A DNA stretch of 45,414 nt from Sulfurimonas sp. (GTDB lineage Bacteria > Campylobacterota > Campylobacteria > Campylobacterales > Sulfurimonadaceae), in the NCBI GenBank assembly GCA_013791885.1, contig VMSZ01000062.1:1-45414 (forward strand), in the 5' to 3' direction. Made by a program: the position numbers and the translations under genes. The notes under the pieces were generated by a model, which saw only the letters and a list, made by a program, of their open reading frames with translations, was not told where the DNA came from and did not search any database. Shown here piece after piece: positions 8,494-16,585 of the stretch (position 1 is the stretch's first letter; every line of letters begins with the position of its first letter).

Positions 8494-9003
8494 ATGAAAT
8501 ACTCTTTGCTTTTAATCGCATTTTTAAGTGCGACTTCAGTGATTGCAGATGAAACTCCAACGAGTAATATCATCATCAACTGTGAAAATCCAGAAAAAGG
8601 TACAGCATGCCAAGAAGCTCAAGCTAAAATCAATCCGATGAATGCTGACATGAGCGCTGAAAATGAACCAAAGGAAGATTTTCTGGCAAAGGGTTCGGTT
8701 GCACGTATCAGTGTTATAGGACAAGGTGTTGCACCTATGAATACATCTTCACCGGCACAGGCTTATGCACTTGCAAAACGTGCAGCAACGGCAGATGCTT
8801 ACAGACTTTTAGCTGAAAAAGTTAAAGGCGTAAGAATTGACGGTCAAGATTTAGTGAAAAATATGATGGTTCAACGTTCAACTGTTCGTACGACTGTTCA
8901 GGCAATGGTTAAAAATGCAAATGTTGTTGAAACAACTTTTAAAGAGGGTTTATGCGAAGTAGAGATGGAAATCGTACTAGCACACTCTCAATTTTCAAAT
9001 TAA
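8494..9003 (+). CDS. flgP: Flagellar motility protein FlgP, LPP20 domain
   Basis: A 169-residue exported protein with an N-terminal signal peptide (M-K-Y-S-L-L-L-I-A-F... cleaved near S-V-I-A/D-E) and a C-terminal LPP20-type domain (about residues 70-165: V-I-G-Q-G-V-A-P, A-K-R-A-A-T-A-D-A-Y-R-L-L-A-E, and the final C-E-V-E-M-E-I-V-L). In Campylobacter FlgP forms the outer-membrane-associated basal disk of the flagellar motor and is required for motility. The assignment rests on the domain plus position: gyrA, then this gene, then a flgQ-like gene, then flgR. There is no lipobox Cys at the end of the signal peptide, unlike LPP20 lipoproteins. The ribosome-binding site AAGGAAAA precedes the ATG. 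Confidence 0.85.
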   Translation: MKYSLLLIAFLSATSVIADETPTSNIIINCENPEKGTACQEAQAKINPMNADMSAENEPKEDFLAKGSVARISVIGQGVAPMNTSSPAQAYALAKRAATADAYRLLAEKVKGVRIDGQDLVKNMMVQRSTVRTTVQAMVKNANVVETTFKEGLCEVEMEIVLAHSQFSN

Positions 9004-9365
9004 TTCTTTTTTTTTATTCACTTACACTCAGTGCAAGTGAATACCTCATTTCTTATCGTTATGTTGTAAAAGACGCTATTCTTTTCAACGAAAAACTTGA
9101 CATCTCAAAATCTATGCATAAATGTCTTGGAAACCCGCTAACACCGCTTATATTAGAAAATGACGGGAACCATAATCTTATAGAGATAATTTCTCAAAAC
9201 GAAGAAGAATTTTCATCCTATCTGCATCAACTCGGACTCAATGTAAAACACTCAGAATTCAACTTGAACAATCAAAACAGTTCAACTACTGTACTAACAC
9301 TCAAAACAACCTGTTTCAAAGTCGATTTTAATGATAATTTTGTTAGAATTGCACCTTTAAAATAA
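8952..9365 (+). CDS. flgQ: Flagellar motility protein FlgQ-like
   Basis: A 137-residue protein with an N-terminal positively charged stretch and a hydrophobic segment (about residues 13-30), then a periplasmic-looking domain with two Cys. I see no named domain. The FlgQ assignment comes from position and size: it overlaps flgP by 52 nt in another frame and sits directly before flgR, exactly as flgQ does in Campylobacter jejuni, where it is needed for FlgP stability and motility. A GAGGG site (8944-8948) lies 3 bp before the ATG inside flgP, indicating translational coupling. A T9 run (9007-9015) lies early in the gene and could slip. Confidence 0.7.
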   Translation: MRSRDGNRTSTLSIFKLILFFYSLTLSASEYLISYRYVVKDAILFNEKLDISKSMHKCLGNPLTPLILENDGNHNLIEIISQNEEEFSSYLHQLGLNVKHSEFNLNNQNSSTTVLTLKTTCFKVDFNDNFVRIAPLK

Positions 9366-9377
9366 GGTTGTTGCGTA

Positions 9378-10517
9378 GTGAAAATTGCTATAGTTGAAGA
9401 CGATATCAACATGAGAAAATCTCTTGAAATAGCCATGAGCGATTATCAAGAGTTCGAAGTCAAAACATTTAAGAATGCCAAAGATGCACTTAAAAGTCTT
9501 GATGAGAGCTTTGATTTAGTTATAACAGATATAAATATGCCGGGTATGGACGGGTTAGAATTTGTAAAAACTCTTGCTGGTCGTTTTGAAGTCATAATAA
9601 TGACGGGAAATGCAACACTTAGCCGTGCAATAGAATCCATACAGCTTGGGGTAAAAGATTTTCTTCTCAAGCCATTTGATGTGGATGCCTTAATAGATGC
9701 TATCAGACGTGAAGACAAAATTCAAAAAGTTAAAAAAACAGTTGTAAATGAAGATAAAAAAGCAACTGGATTTTTGGGAACTTCACAAGTGCTTGAAGCT
9801 ATTTTAAAAATTACGGATAGAGCTTCACGAACAGATGCAAGTATACTTTTGCTTGGAGAGAGCGGTGTTGGGAAAGAGGTTTTCGCTTCTTATATTCATA
9901 ACAACTCCCTAAGAGCAAAGAAACCGTTTGTAGCTATTAATATGGCTGCGATTCCTGAAAACCTTATTGAAAGTGAACTTTTTGGTTTTGAAAAAGGTGC
10001 GTTTACAGATGCGAGCGAAGCAAAAGCCGGGCAATTTGAACTGGCAAACGGCGGTACTCTGTTTTTAGATGAAATTGGTGAAATGCCTTATGGTGTTCAG
10101 GCAAAACTTCTTCGTGCCCTTCAGGAGAAAGAAATTCGCCGTCTCGGGTCATCGAAGTCAATTAAAATTGACATCCGTGTCGTATCAGCAACAAATGCAA
10201 ATCTAGAAACAAAAATAAAAAACAGTGAATTTAGAGAAGATTTATACTATAGACTCAACACTATTCCTGTTCACATCCCAGCTTTACGAGAAAGAAAAGA
10301 AGAAATACTGCAAATAGCAAACGCTATGTGCGAACAAAACTCAAAAAAGTACGGATTTGAGGAAAAAAGTTTTTCACAAGAGGCACAAGAACAACTCTTG
10401 GCTTATCAATGGCCAGGAAATATACGAGAGTTACTCTCTGTAGTTGAACGAGCAGTTATTTTAAGTGAAACAAATGAGATAAAAGCCCAAGAGCTTTTTT
10501 TACAAAATAAAATCTAG
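9378..10517 (+). CDS. flgR: Sigma54-dependent flagellar response regulator FlgR
   Basis: A 379-residue NtrC-family activator starting at GTG. Receiver domain residues 1-117 with phospho-acceptor D51 (V-I-T-D-I-N-M-P-G) and K98; AAA+ domain about 130-370 with Walker A G-E-S-G-V-G-K (160-166), sigma54 loop G-A-F-T-D-A (207-212), Walker B L-F-L-D-E-I-G-E (228-235) and arginine-finger region F-R-E-D-L-Y-Y-R-L. The protein stops right after the AAA+ lid, so the usual Fis-type DNA-binding domain is absent, as reported for Helicobacter pylori FlgR. The sigma54 loop has Asp where GAFTGA has Gly. The partner kinase FlgS is not in the window. Likely role: switch on rod/hook genes with RpoN. Confidence 0.9.
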   Translation: MKIAIVEDDINMRKSLEIAMSDYQEFEVKTFKNAKDALKSLDESFDLVITDINMPGMDGLEFVKTLAGRFEVIIMTGNATLSRAIESIQLGVKDFLLKPFDVDALIDAIRREDKIQKVKKTVVNEDKKATGFLGTSQVLEAILKITDRASRTDASILLLGESGVGKEVFASYIHNNSLRAKKPFVAINMAAIPENLIESELFGFEKGAFTDASEAKAGQFELANGGTLFLDEIGEMPYGVQAKLLRALQEKEIRRLGSSKSIKIDIRVVSATNANLETKIKNSEFREDLYYRLNTIPVHIPALRERKEEILQIANAMCEQNSKKYGFEEKSFSQEAQEQLLAYQWPGNIRELLSVVERAVILSETNEIKAQELFLQNKI

Positions 10518-10525
10518 GAGATGGA

Positions 10526-11557
10526 ATGAAGAAATATAATGTAGCGGTTGTCGGAGCAAATGGAGCAGTTGGAGAAGAGATTTTAGCAGTTCTCTCAGAA
10601 ATAGATTTTCCACTTGGTAAATTGGTGCCACTGGCTAGTGCAAGAAGTTTAGGCAAAAATGTTGAATTCAACGGTCAAAATCTGCCAATCATAGAACTAA
10701 CACATGATGTTTTTGAAAAAGAAGAAATAGATATAGCTCTTTTTAGTGCCGGAGGAAGTGTCAGTGCCGAATTCGCACCTTCTGCAGTTGCAGCTGGAGC
10801 TGTCGTAATTGACAACACTTCACACTTTAGAATGCAAGACAATGTTCCTTTGGTAGTACCTGAAGTAAATCCTGAAGATATTGTGAAATGGAAAGATACA
10901 GGAATCATTGCTAACCCGAACTGTTCAACTATCCAAATGGTTCAGGCCCTCAAACCTCTTGACCTCGCTTATGATTTAATACGTGTAGATGTATCGACCT
11001 ATCAGGCAACTTCTGGAGCTGGAAAATCAGCTATGGAAGAGTTGGTAACACAAATGCAAGATTTCTTTGCGTTTAAACTTGACGAATCGGAACACAAATC
11101 ATTTAAACATCAAATCGCTTTAAATGTCATTCCTCAAATAGATGTATTTACAGATAACGGGTACACAAAAGAAGAGATGAAGATGGTAAATGAAACAACA
11201 AAAATTATGCATAAAAAGATTCCTTTGAGTGCTACATGTGTTCGTGTTCCGACACTTCGCGGACATGCAGAAGCTCTTACGCTTACATTTAAAAATGATG
11301 TAAGTGCGGATGCTGCCAGAGATATTCTAAGCAAAGCTCCAAATATCATAATACTGGACAAACCATCAGAATCACTCTATCCTATGCCTGCAATTTGTAT
11401 GGATATGAACGAAACATTTGTAGGGCGTATCAGAAATGACACTTTCGCAAAAAACATCATTCATATGTTTGTGGTTGCAGATAATCTCAGAGTGGGTGCT
11501 GCTACAAATGCAGTAAGAATCGCTCAAAAATGGGTTGAAATGGAAGGGGAAAAATAA
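10526..11557 (+). CDS. asd: Aspartate-semialdehyde dehydrogenase
   Basis: A 343-residue enzyme that reduces aspartyl phosphate to aspartate semialdehyde with NADPH, the branch point to lysine/diaminopimelate, threonine and methionine. Visible: nucleotide-binding G-A-N-G-A-V-G (10-16), catalytic Cys C133 in N-P-N-C-S-T-I-Q, and the later R-V-P-T-L-R-G-H-A-E segment carrying the active-site His. The gene follows flgR by 8 bp with GGAG as ribosome-binding site, the same neighbour as in Campylobacter. It overlaps the next gene by one base (TAATG), so the two are translationally coupled. Confidence 0.96.
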   Translation: MKKYNVAVVGANGAVGEEILAVLSEIDFPLGKLVPLASARSLGKNVEFNGQNLPIIELTHDVFEKEEIDIALFSAGGSVSAEFAPSAVAAGAVVIDNTSHFRMQDNVPLVVPEVNPEDIVKWKDTGIIANPNCSTIQMVQALKPLDLAYDLIRVDVSTYQATSGAGKSAMEELVTQMQDFFAFKLDESEHKSFKHQIALNVIPQIDVFTDNGYTKEEMKMVNETTKIMHKKIPLSATCVRVPTLRGHAEALTLTFKNDVSADAARDILSKAPNIIILDKPSESLYPMPAICMDMNETFVGRIRNDTFAKNIIHMFVVADNLRVGAATNAVRIAQKWVEMEGEK

Positions 11558-12075
11558 TGATAGAAAAAATCTTTGAAAACGGTCTCTGGAGTTCAAGATT
11601 TATAGTTGTCCTTGCCGTTGTATTTGGTCTTATCGGTGCCGTAATACTCTTTGCAGTTGCTAGTATAGATATATTTGTAACGGCAAAATATGTCTTTACT
11701 ACTTATGTGACCGGCGCCCATCCTGACCGCTTTCATGAAGATGTAGTCGGTGGGATTATCGGTGCGGTCGATTTATATCTTATTGGTGTCGTTATGCTTC
11801 TTTTCTCTTTTGGTCTCTATGAGCTTTTCATATCTGATATTGATGTAGCAAAAAATGAAGATGGTGCAGAAAATCAACTTTTAGCTATTCACTCTCTGGA
11901 TCAGCTCAAAGATAAAATTTCTAAAGTAATCGTCATGGTTTTGGTAGTTGGATTTTTTCAAAAAGTTGGACATACAGAATATACTAGTGCTTTAGAATTG
12001 CTCTATCTGGCACTTTCTATCACTGCTGTTGCTGTGGGTTTATATTTTCTCGGTAAAGTTGGTAAAAGTCATTAA
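11557..12075 (+). CDS. UPF0114 (YqhA) family inner-membrane protein
   Basis: A 172-residue protein with about four transmembrane segments (near residues 15-38, 65-90, 120-137, 145-165). The UPF0114 pattern is seen in the F-E-x-G-L-W-x-S-R-F opening, the central D-L-Y-L-I-G-V-V-M-L-L-F-S-F-G-L-Y-E-L-F-I-S segment, and the L-D-Q-L-K-D-K-I motif. The family has no established function. Its start codon overlaps the asd stop, and it sits in the same position after asd as in related genomes. It is followed by the structured repeat and hemE. Confidence 0.85.
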   Translation: MIEKIFENGLWSSRFIVVLAVVFGLIGAVILFAVASIDIFVTAKYVFTTYVTGAHPDRFHEDVVGGIIGAVDLYLIGVVMLLFSFGLYELFISDIDVAKNEDGAENQLLAIHSLDQLKDKISKVIVMVLVVGFFQKVGHTEYTSALELLYLALSITAVAVGLYFLGKVGKSH

Positions 12076-12094
12076 TTAGTCCGTAAAAGGAATA

Positions 12095-12174
12095 CTTCGC
12101 TATCGCCGTTAAGGCGACCTAAGGGCTATAGCGCCCAATGCGAAAATTCACTCAATGATTTTTCGTGAAAGCTT
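12095..12174 (+). repeat. Structured intergenic repeat, copy A (before hemE)
   Basis: An 80-bp element begins CTTCGCT and ends TGAAAGCTT. Three successive hairpins: TCGCC/GGCGA (12103-12107 with 12113-12117), GGGC/GCCC (12123-12126 with 12133-12136), and a 10-bp stem (12141-12150 with 12156-12165, one mismatch) with loop CTCAA. Copy B at 25537-25614 has the same order, spacing and flanks but different stem bases that still pair, so structure is conserved over sequence. It lies 41 bp before the hemE ATG. Unknown class: sRNA, cis element or REP-like repeat. Confidence 0.75.
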
Positions 12175-12215
12175 GGCTTTTTTAAAGTCAGATATATTAG
12201 TAAATAAGGTTTAAG

Positions 12216-13256
12216 ATGAGTAAAATATTTGTAGACGCATGTTTTGGTAAAGAAACACCATACACTCCTGTATGGATGATGAGACAGGCTGGGCGCTATC
12301 TTCCTGAGTATATGGAAGTGAGAAAACAGGCTGGAAACTTCTTAAATCTTTGTCATGACCCTAAAAAAGCTGCTGAAGTTACACTGCAACCACTTGACAT
12401 TGTTGGCGTTGATGCTGCTATCTTATTTAGTGATATTCTTGTTATTCCGGATGAAATGGGAATGGATTTAGAGTTTATTAAAGGATTTGGACCGAAATTC
12501 AATGATCCATTAGAATCTCAAGCAGATTTAGACAGACTCATCGGCGGGGAAGAAGCCGCAAATAAACTTACTTATGTTTATGAGACTATTGAACTTCTAA
12601 GAAAACAGCTCGATGAACGTGGCGACAACAAAGCCCTTATCGGTTTTACAGGTGCTCCGTGGACGCTTGCAACATACATGATAGAAGGACAAGGAACAAA
12701 AACGTATAACATTTGTAAAAAAATGATGTACTCAAACCCTGAACTTCTTCACAATATTTTGAAAAAGGTGACAGAAGTTGTAAAACTTTACATGGAAAAA
12801 CAAATCTTGGCCGGTATTGACGTTGTGCAAATTTTTGACTCATGGGCTGCTGCTATTGAACCAGGTAAATATGATGAATTTTCTTGGAGCTATATGGTTG
12901 AAATTGCAGAGTATTTGAAAGAAAAATACCCTCATATTCCTGTAATTATGTTTCCAAAAGGTATTCCTGCGTTTTTAGACAAAGTGTATGGAAATTTTGA
13001 TGTATTTGGTGTTGACTGGTCAACTCCAATGGCATTGGCAAAAGAAAAACTTGGGGACAAATATGTTCTTCAAGGAAATATGGAACCTTGCCGCTTGTAC
13101 TCTAAAGAGGCCACTACAAAATGTGTAGAAGTTATTCAAGAAACTATGGGCGGCAAACGCCACATCTTTAACTTGGGACATGGAATTCTTCCGGACGTTC
13201 CTGTAGAAAACGCAATTCACTTCGTGAATGAATGCCACCGTGTCAGCGGAAAATAA
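12216..13256 (+). CDS. hemE: Uroporphyrinogen decarboxylase
   Basis: A 346-residue cytosolic enzyme of tetrapyrrole synthesis that removes four carboxyl groups from uroporphyrinogen III to give coproporphyrinogen III. Signatures: [15 protein letters not shown] with the catalytic arginines R23 and R27, F-S-D-I-L-V carrying the essential Asp, the [12 protein letters not shown] segment, and [11 protein letters not shown] near the end. The product feeds HemN, encoded about 11 kb away in this window. It overlaps the following radical SAM gene by 29 nt. Confidence 0.97.
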   Translation: MSKIFVDACFGKETPYTPVWMMRQAGRYLPEYMEVRKQAGNFLNLCHDPKKAAEVTLQPLDIVGVDAAILFSDILVIPDEMGMDLEFIKGFGPKFNDPLESQADLDRLIGGEEAANKLTYVYETIELLRKQLDERGDNKALIGFTGAPWTLATYMIEGQGTKTYNICKKMMYSNPELLHNILKKVTEVVKLYMEKQILAGIDVVQIFDSWAAAIEPGKYDEFSWSYMVEIAEYLKEKYPHIPVIMFPKGIPAFLDKVYGNFDVFGVDWSTPMALAKEKLGDKYVLQGNMEPCRLYSKEATTKCVEVIQETMGGKRHIFNLGHGILPDVPVENAIHFVNECHRVSGK

Positions 13257-14184
13257 CATTATTTTCGGCCCCATAAATTCTCGCCGCTTTGGCTTGAGTT
13301 TGGGTGTCGACCTCTCTTCGTTCGCAAAACAATGTAACTTTGACTGCCTTTACTGTGAGCTGGCTCCGGCTGCGACAGTTTCTGCTCAAACGCAGACTAT
13401 TCCTGTTTTTACAATCATAGAAGAACTAAAAAAACATCTCCATGAAAAAGTAGATGTCATTACACTTACAGCCAACGGTGAGCCTACCCTTTACCCTTAT
13501 CTTGATGAACTCATAGATGAAATCGACAAAATAAAAGGCAATACACAAACACTGATTCTTACAAACAGTGCGACTCTCGTGGATGAAAAAGTTTTCACTT
13601 CGCTTTTAAAACTCGACCAGGTCAAACTTTCCCTCGATGCTGTGAGCCCTGATATTTTTAAAAAGATAGACAGACCGCATAGCACTATCAAGATAGATGA
13701 AGTCGTTTCTAAAGTTATAGAGTTTAGTAAAGTCTATAAAGGCAAACTTTTCATAGAAATACTCTTTGTTTATGAACTAAACGACACAAAAGAGGAAGTA
13801 CAAAAACTAAACGATGTAATGCTTCAGTTAAACGCAAGCAGAATTGACCTTGGTACCATAGACAGACCGCCAGCCTACCCTGTTATGGGCATTAGCTATA
13901 AAGAGCTGCATGAGATAGCTTTACAGTTCGACAACTCTCTGCCTATACATATTGCCTCACGTGTGCACGCTGAGCCAAATAATGGTTCCTATAGTAATGA
14001 AGAGATTATTAACACCTTAGATAAACGGCCTCTGACCAAGGAAGACATTGATTTACTCTTTGATGATGCAAGCAAACACAGGCTTCAAACACTGGTGAAC
14101 AGCCATGAAATTGTCAAAAAAACTGTAGGAAATTTGGAATTTTTCTTGCCGGCGCAGAACATTACAAGAAAACGCAAAAAATAG
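13228..14184 (+). CDS. Radical SAM protein (COG0731-like) coupled to hemE
   Basis: A 318-residue protein with a radical SAM [4Fe-4S] motif C-N-F-D-C-L-Y-C (C36, C40, C43), a G-E-P-T SAM-contact motif (A-N-G-E-P-T, about 83-88), then the TIM-barrel strands, and a C-terminal winged-helix-like part ending in a basic tail. The substrate is not known to me. The gene starts inside hemE (29-nt overlap) without a clear ribosome-binding site; an in-frame GTG at 13240 is an alternative start. A radical SAM gene next to hemE is a known epsilonproteobacterial arrangement, so a link to tetrapyrroles or to tRNA modification is possible but unproven. Confidence 0.85.
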   Translation: MNATVSAENNIIFGPINSRRFGLSLGVDLSSFAKQCNFDCLYCELAPAATVSAQTQTIPVFTIIEELKKHLHEKVDVITLTANGEPTLYPYLDELIDEIDKIKGNTQTLILTNSATLVDEKVFTSLLKLDQVKLSLDAVSPDIFKKIDRPHSTIKIDEVVSKVIEFSKVYKGKLFIEILFVYELNDTKEEVQKLNDVMLQLNASRIDLGTIDRPPAYPVMGISYKELHEIALQFDNSLPIHIASRVHAEPNNGSYSNEEIINTLDKRPLTKEDIDLLFDDASKHRLQTLVNSHEIVKKTVGNLEFFLPAQNITRKRKK

Positions 14185-14194
14185 CCGAATTTGC

Positions 14195-14223
14195 TTGACA
14201 TTTCAAAGGTCATAAAGTATAAT
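14195..14223 (+). promoter_or_regulatory. Sigma70-type promoter of tRNA-Asn
   Basis: TTGACA (14195-14200) and TATAAT (14218-14223) are separated by 17 bp, ending 18 bp before the tRNA gene. It begins 10 bp after the stop of the radical SAM gene. Confidence 0.85.
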
Positions 14224-14241
14224 TTCGACCTCTTAAAACAT

Positions 14242-14316
14242 TCCGGATTAGCTCAGCGGTAGAGTAGGTGACTGTTAATCACTTGGTCACTGGTTCGAAT
14301 CCAGTATCCGGAGCCA
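14242..14316 (+). tRNA. tRNA-Asn (GUU)
   Basis: The acceptor stem TCCGGAT pairs with ATCCGGA, followed by discriminator G and encoded CCA. The anticodon loop CTGTTAA gives anticodon GTT. The D arm GCTCAGCGGTAGAGT and T arm TGGTTCGAATCCA are typical. It is 75 nt long. I see no convincing gene in the about 190 bp between this tRNA and the next CDS. Confidence 0.97.
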
Positions 14317-14503
14317 CAACTTTTTAAACCCCTAAAACATTGACTTTCAACAAACTTTTTTAACATTCGGTGTTATTTCGGTGTCATTCTGTACATTTTT
14401 ATTATCTAAAAATGAAGCCCTATTTTTATCATTCCGTTTTATATATCTTGCATATCTGCTAAGTGTTATTGTTGAATTCTTTTTAATAATGCCGCCATTA
14501 TGC

Positions 14504-15379
14504 TTAAATACTTTTTTCAGGGCTATTAAGCATAGCAGTGACTTTCTCATTATCAAATTCAACTCTAAATATATACCTAACAGAAGTTAAAAACAGCCAT
14601 AAAAACAGCAAAGGCATAATTATGCTCTGAACCACAAAGATAGTAATGAGATTAATGATTTTTCTGGATGCGTCTTCTATATGTTTTTGCAGTGACTCAA
14701 GTTTGGCCGAGATATTAAAAGTCTCTGTGAGTGCGTCATATTTGGAACTTACTCCATTAAAAAATCCGCTCTCTTTTTTAGAATTCACCAAACTTCTATT
14801 CTCTTTTTGCAGATTTTCCAGTTCAACTTTTGTCTTCTCTATCACTGCACTCGATTGTTGAAATTCACTTTGTAAAACAGAATTGTAGAAATATTCTGAC
14901 GAATAGACAAAAAGCACAGCAGCAAATCTCAATATAAGAAGTAAAAACACCATCTTCATGGAAAATACAAAGAACGAAGTGTTCTGTGCTTTTTTAATCC
15001 ATAACCCTAAGAGTGATGTGACGATACTTAAAGCCAACACTACTTGCAAAAACATCTTTGTACTCAAAATTAAAAGCAGTTTTTGGATGCCAAGGGAGAT
15101 GGAAGCAAAAAGCATAACCAGTGAAAACCTCTCAACCATGTCATTCAAAGGATCAAGCACTTCACCTATACTGAAGTTAAATCCAACTCCGACAGGCGTA
15201 AAAGTAAATTCTGTTCCCTGAAGCAGAGAGATGACACTATTGAGTCCTTTAGCAAGCCCAAACGCAACCATAGCTCTCTCAAACGATGCATCATGTATTT
15301 TCATCGCTTCTTCATCAAGTCCGACACTTAAACTAGCTAGCAACACACCAGCCAATAAAATAGAAATAAATAGTTTCAC
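14504..15379 (-). CDS. Membrane protein of unknown function with signal peptide and coiled coil
   Basis: I do not recognise this gene. I place the start at GTG 15379, where an AGGGGAA site stands about 5 bp upstream and the protein opens with a clean signal peptide (M-K-L-F-I-S-I-L-L-A-G-V-L-L-A-S-L-S). The in-frame upstream GTG at 15478 would bury that signal 33 residues in. The 291-residue product then has hydrophobic segments near residues 55-75, 80-105, 108-125, 135-160 and 250-272, with a long Glu/Lys/Gln-rich coiled coil (about 165-200) between the last two. It is transcribed away from the lpxR-like gene across a 204-bp gap and may share regulation with it. Confidence 0.7.
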   Translation of the reverse strand: MKLFISILLAGVLLASLSVGLDEEAMKIHDASFERAMVAFGLAKGLNSVISLLQGTEFTFTPVGVGFNFSIGEVLDPLNDMVERFSLVMLFASISLGIQKLLLILSTKMFLQVVLALSIVTSLLGLWIKKAQNTSFFVFSMKMVFLLLILRFAAVLFVYSSEYFYNSVLQSEFQQSSAVIEKTKVELENLQKENRSLVNSKKESGFFNGVSSKYDALTETFNISAKLESLQKHIEDASRKIINLITIFVVQSIIMPLLFLWLFLTSVRYIFRVEFDNEKVTAMLNSPEKSI

Positions 15380-15583
15380 ATGTTTCCCCTGTATCTCATT
15401 TGAGACTAGTATTGCTATTATATCTTCTACTTCTGGAAGTATCTCTTTTAGAGATTTAGAAATCCGGTACCTGCTCACATAATAAAAACTGTCTGTAATG
15501 ATGGAGTCAGTCTAATTATTTACATTCATATAATAAAAAAATAAACACGAAATGGTACAATTCTCAAACAAGGAAATTAATAA

Positions 15584-16585
15584 ATGAAGATTATGCTTAA
15601 ATTGAAACTTCTCCTGATGATATTTACAATTTCACTAAACGCAGACCAGTTTTCGTTCTTGTTTTACAATGATTATTTCGCTGGAACAGATAAGCATTTT
15701 ACGAATGGAATCAGCCTGAGTTGGCTCGACAGTTCATACGAGAGTACAGAGATGAACACTTCAGATACGACCAAAAGTTTCACATCTATCCTCATCAGCA
15801 AGCTTCCTTCTAATCTTATAGATACTTCGAAAAAATATAATGCCGGACTTAGTGTAAATCAAATTATCTTTACTCCTGTAAAAACTACCCTTTCAACGCC
15901 ACAATACAACGATATGCCTTATGTCGGATACTTAAATCTCTCCTTTTATCTGTTTGAATGGAATGAAACAAGTTTTCGTGAATACAGGATGGAATTGGGT
16001 GTTGTAGGTGAAGAGTCTGGAGCAGAGTTTTTTCAAAACACTTTTCATGCACTTATTAAAAATCCCAAACTCCAGGGATGGGATACACAACTAGGAACAA
16101 AATACACAGCAAACGCTCTTTTTCGCTATGGAGAAAACAGTTGGCAAGGAAAAACGCAAAGCGGTTTAAACATGGACTGGTTTAATCATTGTGGTTTTGA
16201 GGCAGGCAATTTTTTAACAAATGCTTTTACGGGCACTATGTTTAGAGTGGGTGAAAATTACATTCAAAATTTTAATACACATTACCCTTACTTAAAAGAA
16301 GAGGCTTCTTTACTGCGTTTGACTACCAAACACCGCGGTTACGGCTGGTCTTTCTCCGCCGGGATTAATGGAGAGTTACTGGCATACTCCTACATTTTAG
16401 ATGAAGCAAAAAAAGAAGGCTATGCAGTGGAGAGTTACCTCGTAAATGCTTCGCTCTATGCCGGCACAGATCTTTATTATAACTCCAGTAAATTCACATT
16501 TTTCTATCAATTGCAGTCACCATACAATGTCCGTTATAATAAAGAAAGCATAACAGGCGGTTTTATGTATGCATATGAGTTCTAA
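15584..16585 (+). CDS. lpxR: Lipid A 3'-O-deacylase LpxR family (DUF2219) outer-membrane protein
   Basis: A 333-residue predicted outer-membrane beta-barrel with signal peptide (cleaved near L-N-A-D-Q). LpxR removes the 3'-acyloxyacyl chain of lipid A. Family active-site elements are visible: N29-D30 in F-Y-N-D-Y-F, T40-N41-G42 (H-F-T-N-G), and S145, Q151 and H155 in the G-x-x-S-G-x-x-x-x-Q-x-x-x-H pattern. The protein ends in an aromatic residue after a Y-A-Y-E strand, as outer-membrane barrels do. Ribosome-binding site AAGGA 9 bp before the ATG. The gene end overlaps convergent truC by 4 bp. Lipid A remodelling would fit the envelope genes further right. Confidence 0.85.
   Translation: MKIMLKLKLLLMIFTISLNADQFSFLFYNDYFAGTDKHFTNGISLSWLDSSYESTEMNTSDTTKSFTSILISKLPSNLIDTSKKYNAGLSVNQIIFTPVKTTLSTPQYNDMPYVGYLNLSFYLFEWNETSFREYRMELGVVGEESGAEFFQNTFHALIKNPKLQGWDTQLGTKYTANALFRYGENSWQGKTQSGLNMDWFNHCGFEAGNFLTNAFTGTMFRVGENYIQNFNTHYPYLKEEASLLRLTTKHRGYGWSFSAGINGELLAYSYILDEAKKEGYAVESYLVNASLYAGTDLYYNSSKFTFFYQLQSPYNVRYNKESITGGFMYAYEF

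Noticed and set aside
9989-10040. Frameshift as the reason FlgR lacks a C-terminal domain
   Set aside because: The frame is intact to its stop, and asd begins 8 bp later, leaving no room for a lost domain.
14347-14562. 71-codon minus-strand ORF after tRNA-Asn
   Set aside because: It overlaps the end of the unknown membrane-protein gene, lacks a clear ribosome-binding site and has no recognisable features; most likely noise.
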